The position numbers were made by a program, and so were the translations under genes. Shown here piece after piece: positions 1 to 7,009 of a stretch of 10,186 bases of DNA. How positions within the stretch are numbered: position 1 is the stretch's first letter; each line of letters begins with the position of its first letter. Origin of the DNA: CAYYBZ01 sp964470285 [NCBI: uncultured Oligoflexia bacterium] (lineage in GTDB: Bacteria > Bdellovibrionota_G > CAYYBZ01); assembly GCA_964470285.1 (NCBI GenBank), contig CAYYBZ010000045.1, positions 1 through 10,186 on the forward strand. The letters run 5' to 3'. The notes under the pieces are model-generated. The model saw only the letters and a program-made list of their open reading frames with translations, had not been told where the DNA came from and searched no databases.

Positions 1-2
1 GA

Positions 3-1031
3 AATTCATCTTTGAGTTTTTTCTCAGACGGTGATTCTATAAACGACGAACCCGATACAAATATTAAATACCTGATTGATTATGTAGCTTCGGGCTTTAC
101 GTTGAATTTTCACGATCCTGATTATGAGAATCTTAAGCATTATCTTTCAGTAGCATATAACGGAAGATGGGTAAACAGCTCGCTTGGAATTCAATATCCC
201 CTTTTCCCGGATAAACCTTTAGAAAATTTTACAGATTTTAAGATAATAGAAAACCACAAAGTTGCTTTTTCATGGCGATTTGTGGATTTACCCGAGTCAA
301 AACCTGTAGATTTCGATATAAATCCGAGCGATGTTACCAAAATCACCTTTAACTTCTCTCATACCTATACCTGGCTGGAAAACAACGTTTTTGCATTAAC
401 AAATTCAAACGGAGATTTTAAATATAATTTTTCAAAATTTGAAATGATGCTTGAAAGATACTTCGCCCTTCCCTGGCTTGAAAAACATTCGCTGGGAATT
501 TCAGCCTTCGCCGGATTTGCGTCCAAAGAAGTCAGCTATTACGATAAGTTTTTTGCGGGAGGAAGGTTAGGATTCAGGGCATTCGGTGACATTTCAACTT
601 CAACGGATTTTTTCCCCGGATATGAAGATTACAGTATTTTCGGAGACGCTATTTTTTACATGAGTCTGACTTACAGATTCCCTGTTTTACGAAAAATGGA
701 TAAAAGCCTGTCTATTCTTTATCTTGATTCTCTTTACATGGCACTTTTCACAGATTTTGGAAACGCATGGGACTATGAAAAACCGAAGAATACAAATCAG
801 GGACTGGGCGGAAACCATATCCTAAATGATATAGGAATTGAGTTGCGGCTTAAAGGTTTTCTGTTTACGGATTCAAACAACTGGAACAGCGTTTTACGAA
901 TCGCATACGGATTTCAGGATAATCGTGAACATGCCAACCCTTTCAATATCCAAAACGGTTTTCGCGACAGCAACTTCTCCGACAATGATTCACCTGTCCG
1001 AATATATCTTGGGATAGGTACGGATTTTTAA
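3..1031 (+). CDS. C-terminal beta-barrel of an outer-membrane protein (Omp85/surface-antigen-like), 5' end outside window
   Basis: The frame is open to the left edge, and the first possible start inside the window (TTG at 12) has no convincing ribosome site, so this is the end of a longer gene. The visible ~343 residues alternate aromatic/hydrophobic and polar residues as amphipathic beta-strands do, and the protein ends in ...GIGTDF, a terminal Phe typical of barrels assembled by BamA. A segment near the middle (FFAGGRLGFRAF, then FFPGYEDYSIFGDAIFYMSL and YRFPV) followed by LYMALFTDFGNAWD and IGIELRLKGFLF resembles the last strands of BamA/surface-antigen barrels. It most closely recalls barrels that follow a TolB-like WD40/PD40 propeller in exported proteins. 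Whether this one carries a propeller cannot be seen. It would sit in the outer membrane. It converges on glmS with one base between the stop codons. Barrel assignment is fairly safe; the subfamily is inference. Confidence 0.72.
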   Translation, partial: NSSLSFFSDGDSINDEPDTNIKYLIDYVASGFTLNFHDPDYENLKHYLSVAYNGRWVNSSLGIQYPLFPDKPLENFTDFKIIENHKVAFSWRFVDLPESKPVDFDINPSDVTKITFNFSHTYTWLENNVFALTNSNGDFKYNFSKFEMMLERYFALPWLEKHSLGISAFAGFASKEVSYYDKFFAGGRLGFRAFGDISTSTDFFPGYEDYSIFGDAIFYMSLTYRFPVLRKMDKSLSILYLDSLYMALFTDFGNAWDYEKPKNTNQGLGGNHILNDIGIELRLKGFLFTDSNNWNSVLRIAYGFQDNREHANPFNIQNGFRDSNFSDNDSPVRIYLGIGTDF

Positions 1032-1032
1032 T

Positions 1033-2862
1033 TTATTCCACAGTAACGCTTTTGGCTAAGTTTCTCGGCTGGTCTACGTCTGTTCCTCTTAAAACGGCAA
1101 TATGATAGGCAAGCATTTGAAGAGGGACAACTTCGATAATCGGTTGCAGAAGCCTATGAGTATCAGGAACGTAAATGATGTCATTTACTTCGAGGCTGTC
1201 ATTTTGTCTTGTTTTCTCCGTTAAAAGAATTGTTCTTGCTCCCCTTGTTTTTACTTCTTCGAGATTGGAAAGCATTTTATCTCTTGTGTGGCCGGGAGGG
1301 GCTATAACGAGAACAGGAACCCCTTCGTCTATTAATGCGATCGGCCCGTGTTTAATTTCTCCTCCGGGATATCCTTCGGCGTGAATGTAGCTTATTTCTT
1401 TAAGCTTAAGTGCGCCCTCAAGGGCTATTGGAAAATGAATGCTTCTTCCAAGATAGAAAAAGTTTTCTGATTTAAAATATTTTTTTGAAAGTTCTTTAAT
1501 TGATTTATCAAGCTTTAAGCAATCCTCAACCTTTTGCGGAACCAGTGCAAGTTCATGAAGAAGTTTTCTGGCGTCATCGGCAGCAAGCTTTTCTTTCTTT
1601 CTGCCAAGATAAATTGCAAACAGGAAGAGGGCCGTAAGCTGAGTAGTAAAGGCCTTTGTCGATGCAACTCCGATTTCAGGACCGGCATGAGTATATACGA
1701 CATTATCCGATTTCCTGGCTATGCTCGAATCCACCACATTACAGATTGCTATGGATTTTACTCCCTTGCCTTTAGCCTCTTCAAGAGCTCCCAGCGTATC
1801 AATGGTTTCTCCGGATTGAGAAATTGTAATTAAAAGATCGTGTTTATCAACTATCGGATCTGAATATCTGAACTCAGAGGCAAGCTCAACATCAACGCAT
1901 ATCCTTGAAAGCGATTCAATCATGATTTTCCCGACTAAAGCTGCGTGAAACGATGTTCCGCAGGCAACTATAAGAACTTTTCTTAAACCTTTCACAAAAT
2001 TCTCTTCCAGTTCAATCCCGTCAATATTGACGTTACCTTCTCTTTCCAGAACCCTGCCTCTGAAAGTATCGATAATAGCTCTTGGCTGTTCAAATATCTC
2101 TTTTAGCATGAAATGCTGATAGCCTTCCTTTTCCGCCATCACCGCAGTCCAGTTTATCCTTTTATGATCTCTTTTTATTTCAGTTCCCTTAAAATCGGAG
2201 ATTGAGTAACCCTCACGCGTAATTACGGCTAGTTCTCCGTCATCAAGTATTACAACATCCCTTGTATGGGTGAGAATGGCGGGAATATCGCTTGCTACAA
2301 AATTCTCATCGTTGCCCACCCCTATGATCAACGGGGACGAGTTCTTTGCTACTATAATTTTATCGGGTTCCCATGAAGAAATCATGCACAGTGCAAATGA
2401 GCCTTCCAGATCATTGATTGCGGCCCTTACAGCCTTTTCAAAGCTTTTTAATTTTCCGTAATAGTCTTCAATCAGCAACGGGATTACTTCTGTATCGGTT
2501 TCAGAGCTGAATTCATATCCCCTGGAGATAAGCTTTGCGCGAAGTTCAACATGGTTTTCAATTATGCCGTTATGAACTACCACCACATGTTGAGAAGAGT
2601 GAGGATGAGCATTCTCATCTGAAGGCTTACCGTGAGTTGCCCAGCGTGTATGGCCTATACCTGTTTTACCGAGATAAGTACCGTTGGAAACCTTTTTTTC
2701 AAGCTCGGAAATCTTTCCCTTACATCTTGCTGTCGTTATTTTCCCCTCGCTAATTAGCGTAATCCCGGCCGAGTCATATCCCCTGTATTCAAGTCTTTTT
2801 AGCCCCTCAATCAGAAGCTTTGAAGAATTCTTTGCCCCTACATATCCCATAATACCGCACAT
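1033..2862 (-). CDS. glmS: Glutamine--fructose-6-phosphate aminotransferase (isomerizing)
   Basis: This cytoplasmic enzyme makes glucosamine-6-phosphate from fructose-6-phosphate and glutamine, the first step toward UDP-GlcNAc for peptidoglycan and LPS. The 609 residues equal the E. coli GlmS length. The N-terminal glutaminase domain (about 2-220) begins MCGI, with Cys2 as nucleophile after Met removal, and has GHTRWATHG (70-78) and HNGIIEN (97-103). Two SIS sugar-isomerase domains follow: CGTS (301-304), SQSGET (348-353) and STKAFTTQ (401-408) in the first, then the isomerase region with Glu489, His505 (in KHGP) and Lys604. These correspond exactly to catalytic E488, H504 and K603 of mature E. 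coli GlmS. The C-terminus DQPRNLAKSVTVE is essentially invariant. The ATG is fixed by the catalytic Cys; upstream there is only a weak Shine-Dalgarno-like GGGACG. It stands alone, divergent from the kinase operon. No glmS ribozyme was recognised upstream. Confidence 0.98.
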   Translation of the reverse strand: MCGIMGYVGAKNSSKLLIEGLKRLEYRGYDSAGITLISEGKITTARCKGKISELEKKVSNGTYLGKTGIGHTRWATHGKPSDENAHPHSSQHVVVVHNGIIENHVELRAKLISRGYEFSSETDTEVIPLLIEDYYGKLKSFEKAVRAAINDLEGSFALCMISSWEPDKIIVAKNSSPLIIGVGNDENFVASDIPAILTHTRDVVILDDGELAVITREGYSISDFKGTEIKRDHKRINWTAVMAEKEGYQHFMLKEIFEQPRAIIDTFRGRVLEREGNVNIDGIELEENFVKGLRKVLIVACGTSFHAALVGKIMIESLSRICVDVELASEFRYSDPIVDKHDLLITISQSGETIDTLGALEEAKGKGVKSIAICNVVDSSIARKSDNVVYTHAGPEIGVASTKAFTTQLTALFLFAIYLGRKKEKLAADDARKLLHELALVPQKVEDCLKLDKSIKELSKKYFKSENFFYLGRSIHFPIALEGALKLKEISYIHAEGYPGGEIKHGPIALIDEGVPVLVIAPPGHTRDKMLSNLEEVKTRGARTILLTEKTRQNDSLEVNDIIYVPDTHRLLQPIIEVVPLQMLAYHIAVLRGTDVDQPRNLAKSVTVE

Positions 2863-3107
2863 AAACCACGTCCCTGCTAAATTTTATCAAATATTTCAAA
2901 TGGTTACACTCCACAACATAGCATGGAGCACTAAACGTCAAAAAATAATACTCTTTTTCAATTTTGTCATCTAAATCTTTTTGTTCTTATAAGCCTCCGC
3001 CATGAAAAATCTCAAAACCTTTAACAATATTAATCATTTTAAAAAGTTCTAAAATCATATATAATATCAATTATTTTTCGAAACAGTACGTACGCGGATC
3101 GTGAAAA
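2863..3107. other. AT-rich divergent intergenic region between glmS and the kinase operon
   Basis: These 245 bp separate the start codons of glmS (leftward) and the Ser/Thr kinase gene (rightward), so both promoters should lie here. The kinase promoter is clear and is listed separately. For glmS I found no convincing hexamer pair. A 5-bp inverted repeat (CTCCA 2909-2913, TGGAG 2924-2928) and an 8-bp palindrome GTACGTAC (3086-3093, inside the kinase 5' leader) are present but too short to call operators. No RNA gene was recognised. Confidence 0.6.
3038..3065 (+). promoter_or_regulatory. Putative sigma-70 promoter of the kinase/binding-protein operon
   Basis: A perfect -10 hexamer TATAAT lies at 3060-3065. 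A -35-like TTTAAA lies at 3038-3043 (4 of 6 matches to TTGACA) with a 16-bp spacer. The predicted transcript would start near 3072, giving a leader of about 36 nt before the ATG at 3108. The surroundings are AT-rich, so a chance match is possible; the perfect -10 and its position make this the best candidate in the region. Confidence 0.5.
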
Positions 3108-5084
3108 ATGCCTTATGATTATCCTGTCAAGTTCGGCAAATATCTGCTGACCAAAAGAATCGCTGTTGGGGGGATGGCGGAGCTTTTTCTTGCCAAAATG
3201 GTGGGAATCAAGGGTTTTGAGAAAATTCTTGCCTTAAAAAAGATTTTGCCCGAATTCGGCGAAGACGAAGAATTTGTAGAGCTGTTTGTTGACGAAGCGA
3301 AAATCTCCGTTCAGCTTCAGCATGCAAATATCGTACAGGTTTTTGACTTCGGAGAGATAGACGGAAGTCATTATATCGCTCAGGAATTCGTTGACGGCCC
3401 GAATCTTAAAAATTTTCTTAAAAGGTGCCTTAAGAAAAAGCAGTATTTTCCATTTGAGATTTCCGTTTTCGTAATACTTCAAATAATAAAAGCCCTGGAA
3501 TATGCACAACGAGTTGAAATAGCGGGTAAACCCCTAAACCTGGTACACAGAGATGTAAGCCCGCAGAACGTATTAATCTCCAGGGAAGGCGAAGTTAAAA
3601 TAACGGATTTCGGTATAGCCAAAGCGACTATCAAAGCGTCAAAGACCCAGCCCGGTAAAATTCAGGGCAAATTCAGTTATATGTCGCCCGAACAGGCTAC
3701 AGGATCTCATCTCGATCATAGAAGCGACATTTTCTCTCTCGGTATTATATTTTTTGAAATGCTTACGGGCTATAAACTTTACTCCGGTGACGACACATCG
3801 GCGAAATATGCAAGGGTAAGAGAAGCCAAAATCCCCAAACCAACAAGATACAATCCAAACATACCGAAAGAGCTCGAGGAAATCGTTTTAAAAATGCTTG
3901 CCAAAGATCCCGATGACAGGTTTCAAAGTGCCGGCGAAATTCAAAGAGAGCTTACGGATTATCTTTATCCCTCTTCAACCGAGCTTATAGCCGAAAGTCT
4001 TAAAAATCTTGTTACGGAACTCTTTCCGACACCTATGTCACAGGAAAGGGAAATAAAAGTAGGAAAGATCCTAGAGATTGAGAAAGAGTCTTCCACTCGA
4101 ACAGATTTTAAACTTATCGCAAAAGATAAAGACAAAGATAAGCTTCAAAGTGAAATTAAACCCGTCCTTATCGAAAAAAAGAAAACCTCTACAAGAGAAT
4201 CCATACAGGTAAAAAGAAAAATCGGTTTTACAAACATCCTAAAACGAACCGCAGCGATACTCTTTCTTCTGGTTATAGTTCTTTTAATTTTTTATCATGA
4301 TCCTGACGGTGATAAAAACGGCCAAAAACCTACTCCTACTGCCACATTAACAGTTAAAACGCCCGAACCTACTCCCTCACAAACCGCGCCAAATACACCG
4401 ACTGAAACACCTGCACCTACACCTACAGAAACCGCCACTGCCGAGCCGACACCCGAGCCTACAAAAAAACCCGTAGTGATAAAACCTACAAGGACTCCAA
4501 ATCCATGTCCGTTTGACATGTCTTACGTAAAAAAGAGTGTCTTTCTTTTCGGATCCAAGCCTGACGACCCTCAGAGAAATTTTGGAGAGGAAATACAAAA
4601 GAGAATAACTATAGATGCGTTTTGTATCGACAATTATGAATATCCCAACGTACTTGGGAAAGAACCCAGAACCGAAGTCGATTTCCTGGAAGCAAAAAAT
4701 CTCTGTGAAGCTGCCGGCAAACAGATATGCACAGAAAAACAATGGGAAAAGGCATGCAGAGGAAAGAAATCTCAAAAGTTCCCTTACGGTGATTTATACG
4801 ATCCCGATATCTGCAATACCGAAGATTCGAAAGGCAAAAACAGAACTCTTAAACCCATCGGCAGTTTTGAGAAGTGTAAAAGCTCATACGGAGCATCGGA
4901 TATGAGCGGCAATATATCGGAATGGGTACTTGGTGATCCGGATGTCGGTCCTGCGGAAAAAGGCGGCTCGTATTTAAGCCCTGCTTACCAAAGTCGCTGC
5001 GCTTTTCGAAGAGCGCTTAAAAGCGATACAAAATTAAAAACCATGGGTTTCAGATGTTGCAAAAAAGTAAAGAGAGGAAGATAA
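3108..5084 (+). CDS. Transmembrane Ser/Thr protein kinase with a periplasmic FGE-sulfatase-like domain
   Basis: The protein has 658 residues. A Hanks-type kinase domain spans about 10-285: a glycine loop RIAVGGMAELFLAK (17-30), ATP-anchoring Lys44, helix-C Glu63, catalytic HRD (147-149) with Asn154, metal-binding DFG (167-169) and SPE (193-195). All key residues are present, so it should be active. A charged linker leads to one membrane helix (about 378-396), then a Pro/Thr-rich stalk (about 407-466), then a formylglycine-generating-enzyme-like domain (about 467-655) with FCIDNYEYPN, TEKQWEKACRG, FPYGD, MSGNISEWV and MGFRCC. The orientation puts the kinase in the cytoplasm and the FGE-like domain in the periplasm. 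That domain has ten cysteines, but the GGSY-to-RCA loop that holds both catalytic cysteines in true FGE has none, so it probably senses or binds rather than oxidises. The start is fixed by an in-frame TGA at 3102-3104; the ribosome site is weak. It is the first gene of an operon with the binding protein. Confidence 0.93.
   Translation: MPYDYPVKFGKYLLTKRIAVGGMAELFLAKMVGIKGFEKILALKKILPEFGEDEEFVELFVDEAKISVQLQHANIVQVFDFGEIDGSHYIAQEFVDGPNLKNFLKRCLKKKQYFPFEISVFVILQIIKALEYAQRVEIAGKPLNLVHRDVSPQNVLISREGEVKITDFGIAKATIKASKTQPGKIQGKFSYMSPEQATGSHLDHRSDIFSLGIIFFEMLTGYKLYSGDDTSAKYARVREAKIPKPTRYNPNIPKELEEIVLKMLAKDPDDRFQSAGEIQRELTDYLYPSSTELIAESLKNLVTELFPTPMSQEREIKVGKILEIEKESSTRTDFKLIAKDKDKDKLQSEIKPVLIEKKKTSTRESIQVKRKIGFTNILKRTAAILFLLVIVLLIFYHDPDGDKNGQKPTPTATLTVKTPEPTPSQTAPNTPTETPAPTPTETATAEPTPEPTKKPVVIKPTRTPNPCPFDMSYVKKSVFLFGSKPDDPQRNFGEEIQKRITIDAFCIDNYEYPNVLGKEPRTEVDFLEAKNLCEAAGKQICTEKQWEKACRGKKSQKFPYGDLYDPDICNTEDSKGKNRTLKPIGSFEKCKSSYGASDMSGNISEWVLGDPDVGPAEKGGSYLSPAYQSRCAFRRALKSDTKLKTMGFRCCKKVKRGR
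4327..4500 (+). repeat. Pro/Thr-rich low-complexity stalk coding region
   Basis: These bases encode residues about 407-464 of the kinase: irregular repeats of PTPT, PTET and PEPT units, mostly Pro, Thr, Ala and Glu. The position between the membrane helix and the periplasmic domain fits an extended spacer. The DNA is a loosely repetitive run of ACCTAC/ACACCT-like triplets. Such tracts vary in length between strains and can produce long spurious open frames on the opposite strand. Confidence 0.8.
5071..5080 (+). promoter_or_regulatory. Strong ribosome binding site of the binding-protein gene, inside the kinase 3' end
   Basis: AGAGAGGAAG ends five bases before the ATG at 5086 and lies within the last kinase codons. 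With a single base between the kinase stop and this ATG, it indicates translationally coupled expression of the two genes. It is much stronger than the kinase's own site. Confidence 0.75.
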
Positions 5085-5085
5085 A

Positions 5086-6015
5086 ATGAAAACAAGATTT
5101 CTTATTATTGCGCTATTAACCTTTATTCTGATGCTTTCTTCTGCAAAAAAAGGCGACTGTGTAATAGTGGTTTTAAAAGGCGAATCTACTCTTTTCACAA
5201 ACACGCTATTTTCATCTTTCCTTGCAAGAAGCGAGGATCAGGTTTTCGTTCATAACTTTGAAGGTGAAAAGGGCAAACTAAATTACCGATCCATAAAGAA
5301 AACTAAGCCTGAACTGATAATTACGATAGGTGAAACACCGGTTGAAGAAATAGCCTCCAATTTCAAGGATATTTACGTTATCTCAGTGGGCCATCATAAC
5401 TACAGATCCCTGGGAATAATTTCAAATGTAATTGCCGTACCGATAGAGGTACCTGCCGACCAGGCAATGCAGATTGCAAGGGCGCTTTTCCCAAACAGGG
5501 GAACAATAGGGGTTTTATACAATCCCAAGCTGTCTTCTTATATTTTCGATTCATTTAAAAAGCAGGTTGAAAAAAAAGGATTTAAGCTTGCCGCCATAAA
5601 GGTGGATTCCCCACAGGACGTTTACCTGTCAATAAACAGCTTTAAGGGAAAAATTGATCTTTTTTATTTTATCCAGGATACAACGATCTTTAAATCCAAG
5701 TCACTTAATACAATCTTTTCTTTTCTTGTGGACAATAAAATACCCTACATCGTTCCGACCGGAGCTTTTCTAAGGAAATACGGAGTAGTTGCACTAAATG
5801 TTGAGCCAATAACTATGGGAAGATTCCTGCACAGGCTGACTGAAAGAATAGTTAAAGAGAATAAGAAAAAAAGCGATCTGGATATTTCTTTTGCAAGAAT
5901 GGAAGTAACATTCTCCTTAAAAAATGCCAAAGAGTTCGGCATAGACTCGGATAAAACCCTTGATTTCTTCCGATTTATTACCGACAAAGGCTACAGGATA
6001 GAAGTTGTCGAGTGA
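5086..6015 (+). CDS. Exported ABC-type substrate-binding protein (ABC_sub_bind / TrpX-like family)
   Basis: The 309-residue protein starts with a classic signal sequence: MKTR, a hydrophobic stretch (about 5-19), then a polar segment with Cys25. There is no proper lipobox, so it is probably a soluble periplasmic protein. The body matches the two-lobed binding proteins of the ABC_sub_bind type (Pfam PF04392): ELIITIGETP (76-85), FPNRGTIGVLYNP (135-147), a second lobe with IPYIVPTGAFLRKYGVVALNVEP (219-241), and a C-terminal LKNAKEFGIDSD resembling the family's 'N...A..lGi' ending. Family members bind aromatic amino acids or other small molecules; the ligand here cannot be read from sequence. 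It begins one base after the kinase stop, with a strong ribosome site. No permease or ATPase gene is in the window, so it is either an orphan binding protein or a signalling partner of the kinase. The gene ends 6 bp from the convergent lipoprotein gene. Confidence 0.8.
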   Translation: MKTRFLIIALLTFILMLSSAKKGDCVIVVLKGESTLFTNTLFSSFLARSEDQVFVHNFEGEKGKLNYRSIKKTKPELIITIGETPVEEIASNFKDIYVISVGHHNYRSLGIISNVIAVPIEVPADQAMQIARALFPNRGTIGVLYNPKLSSYIFDSFKKQVEKKGFKLAAIKVDSPQDVYLSINSFKGKIDLFYFIQDTTIFKSKSLNTIFSFLVDNKIPYIVPTGAFLRKYGVVALNVEPITMGRFLHRLTERIVKENKKKSDLDISFARMEVTFSLKNAKEFGIDSDKTLDFFRFITDKGYRIEVVE

Positions 6016-6021
6016 TAAGTC

Positions 6022-6906
6022 CTATTCCAGAGGTACCTCAGCCGCGCAGGAAGTATGAATATACGGCGTAACAAACAGGTTTGTTCGCATTTCCCACCTA
6101 TCCTTCTTCTCAACGGTGGTAAGAACTAACCTGGCCAGTTTCTCGGCCGCATCTTCAAGCATCTTGGCAATATCTTCATTGTTGGCGGTAGGTGAAGCTA
6201 TTGGAATTTCGGCAAAGCTGCCGTTAAAATCTTCTATCTTTCCGTCACTGACAAAGGGCATCCCCTTGAACGCGATTGTATATTTCAATTCTCCACTTTT
6301 GATTCCCGCAATATCGCTCAAGGTAAGTGCTGCCGGAGAAGTAAGCTTAACGGCAACGTTTTCTTCCGTAATAACGAAGTCATTTTCGAGGTTGATGGAA
6401 ACTTCGGAAGAATCAGACTTAAGATTCACTGAAGAAATTTGCAGCTCCGACAAGAAAGGCTTTTGATCTTCCGAATATTCAAAATCAATAGTTCCGCTTA
6501 AGAATTTTTTCTCAGAATCTTCGGATTCAACAGGAGCCAAAGCCACTTTTTTATCTTTTATTAGCATTGTCAGAGTATATGGAGGCTTAATATCGGGATT
6601 TAACTCGAGATCAGCCTTAAATCTTATCTTTGCAACCTTTGACGGAAACTTGTCTACAAAGAGATTTAAATCGATATCCGCTTTTAAAGGCTCCACTTCC
6701 TCAGTTGCTGTAACTTTCGGTGGAGGCGGCGGTGGCGGGGGTGGGTTACCCTGCTGTTGCTTCTCTCCATTCTCTTTTTTATCCTCTTTTTTGTCCTTTT
6801 TCTCTTCTATCTTTGGCTTTTCTTCTTCAATGGGTTTTTCCTTGCTGATACATCCAAAAACCATAAAAGAAAAAAGAACCGGAATAATTATAAAAAGTCT
6901 TTTCAT
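6022..6906 (-). CDS. Putative outer-membrane lipoprotein of unknown family (paralogue A)
   Basis: I do not recognise the family. The 294 residues begin with a lipoprotein signal peptide: MKRLF, a hydrophobic core, and VFGC with Cys19 as the lipidation site; residue +2 is Ile, which favours the outer membrane. A highly charged Lys/Glu-rich stretch (about 21-49) leads to nine consecutive prolines (55-63). The remainder (about 70-294) looks like a beta-rich domain of alternating polar and hydrophobic residues. One more Cys lies near the end (287). It shares with the neighbouring gene the MKR-F-IIP start, the pattern SIxLxxDFxxxxExx after the middle, and KKDRWEM/L near the C-terminus, so the two are tandem paralogues. 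A strong AAGGAG sits 7 bases before the ATG, with a promoter upstream. It converges on the binding-protein gene. Confidence 0.75.
   Translation of the reverse strand: MKRLFIIIPVLFSFMVFGCISKEKPIEEEKPKIEEKKDKKEDKKENGEKQQQGNPPPPPPPPPKVTATEEVEPLKADIDLNLFVDKFPSKVAKIRFKADLELNPDIKPPYTLTMLIKDKKVALAPVESEDSEKKFLSGTIDFEYSEDQKPFLSELQISSVNLKSDSSEVSINLENDFVITEENVAVKLTSPAALTLSDIAGIKSGELKYTIAFKGMPFVSDGKIEDFNGSFAEIPIASPTANNEDIAKMLEDAAEKLARLVLTTVEKKDRWEMRTNLFVTPYIHTSCAAEVPLE
6719..6745. repeat. G-rich/C-rich tract encoding nine prolines
   Basis: On the + strand this is a run of GG, GGG and GGGGG blocks separated by single T, A or C. On the coding (-) strand it encodes Pro55-63 of the lipoprotein. The + strand could form a two-layer G-quadruplex, and translation through nine prolines normally needs EF-P. 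Confidence 0.8.
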
Positions 6907-6913
6907 TAACAGT

Positions 6914-6919
6914 CTCCTT
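6914..6919 (-). promoter_or_regulatory. Ribosome binding site of lipoprotein A
   Basis: On the - strand AAGGAG lies 7 bases upstream of the ATG at 6906, a near-ideal Shine-Dalgarno sequence that supports this start. Confidence 0.75.
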
Positions 6920-6935
6920 TTTAATGACGCGTTCC

Positions 6936-6964
6936 GTTATAATATAAAACTACATTTTTTGCAA
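6936..6964 (-). promoter_or_regulatory. Putative sigma-70 promoter of lipoprotein A
   Basis: On the - strand TTGCAA (6964-6959, 4 of 6 to consensus) is followed after exactly 17 bp by TATAAC (6941-6936, 5 of 6). The start of transcription would be near 6929, leaving a leader of about 22 nt that contains the ribosome site. This suggests that lipoprotein A can be transcribed independently of lipoprotein B, although both point the same way and read-through across the 103-bp gap is possible. No terminator hairpin was seen in that gap. Confidence 0.6.
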
Positions 6965-7009
6965 GGTTTTCATTAATACTACTACACCAAACATTGTATT
7001 ATCAACAAC

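Noticed and set aside
2915-2941. Possible glmS promoter on the - strand: TTGACG (2941-2936) and TGCTATGTT (extended -10)
   Set aside because: The spacer is only 15 bp and the region is AT-rich; not strong enough to list as a feature.
2863-3000. glmS ribozyme upstream of glmS
   Set aside because: No resemblance to the ribozyme core was seen; the leader is AT-rich with only a 5-bp inverted repeat, and the ribozyme is mainly known from Firmicutes.
3002-3052. A 16-codon open frame (MKNLKTFNNINHFKKF) in the glmS/kinase intergenic region
   Set aside because: It has no ribosome site, lies largely upstream of the predicted transcription start near 3072, and overlaps the promoter.
4295-4775. Long open frames on the - strand opposite the Pro/Thr stalk and FGE-like domain
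   Set aside because: They mirror the repetitive ACC/CCT codons (giving Gly/Val repeats) and lie inside a clear gene; no independent coding evidence.
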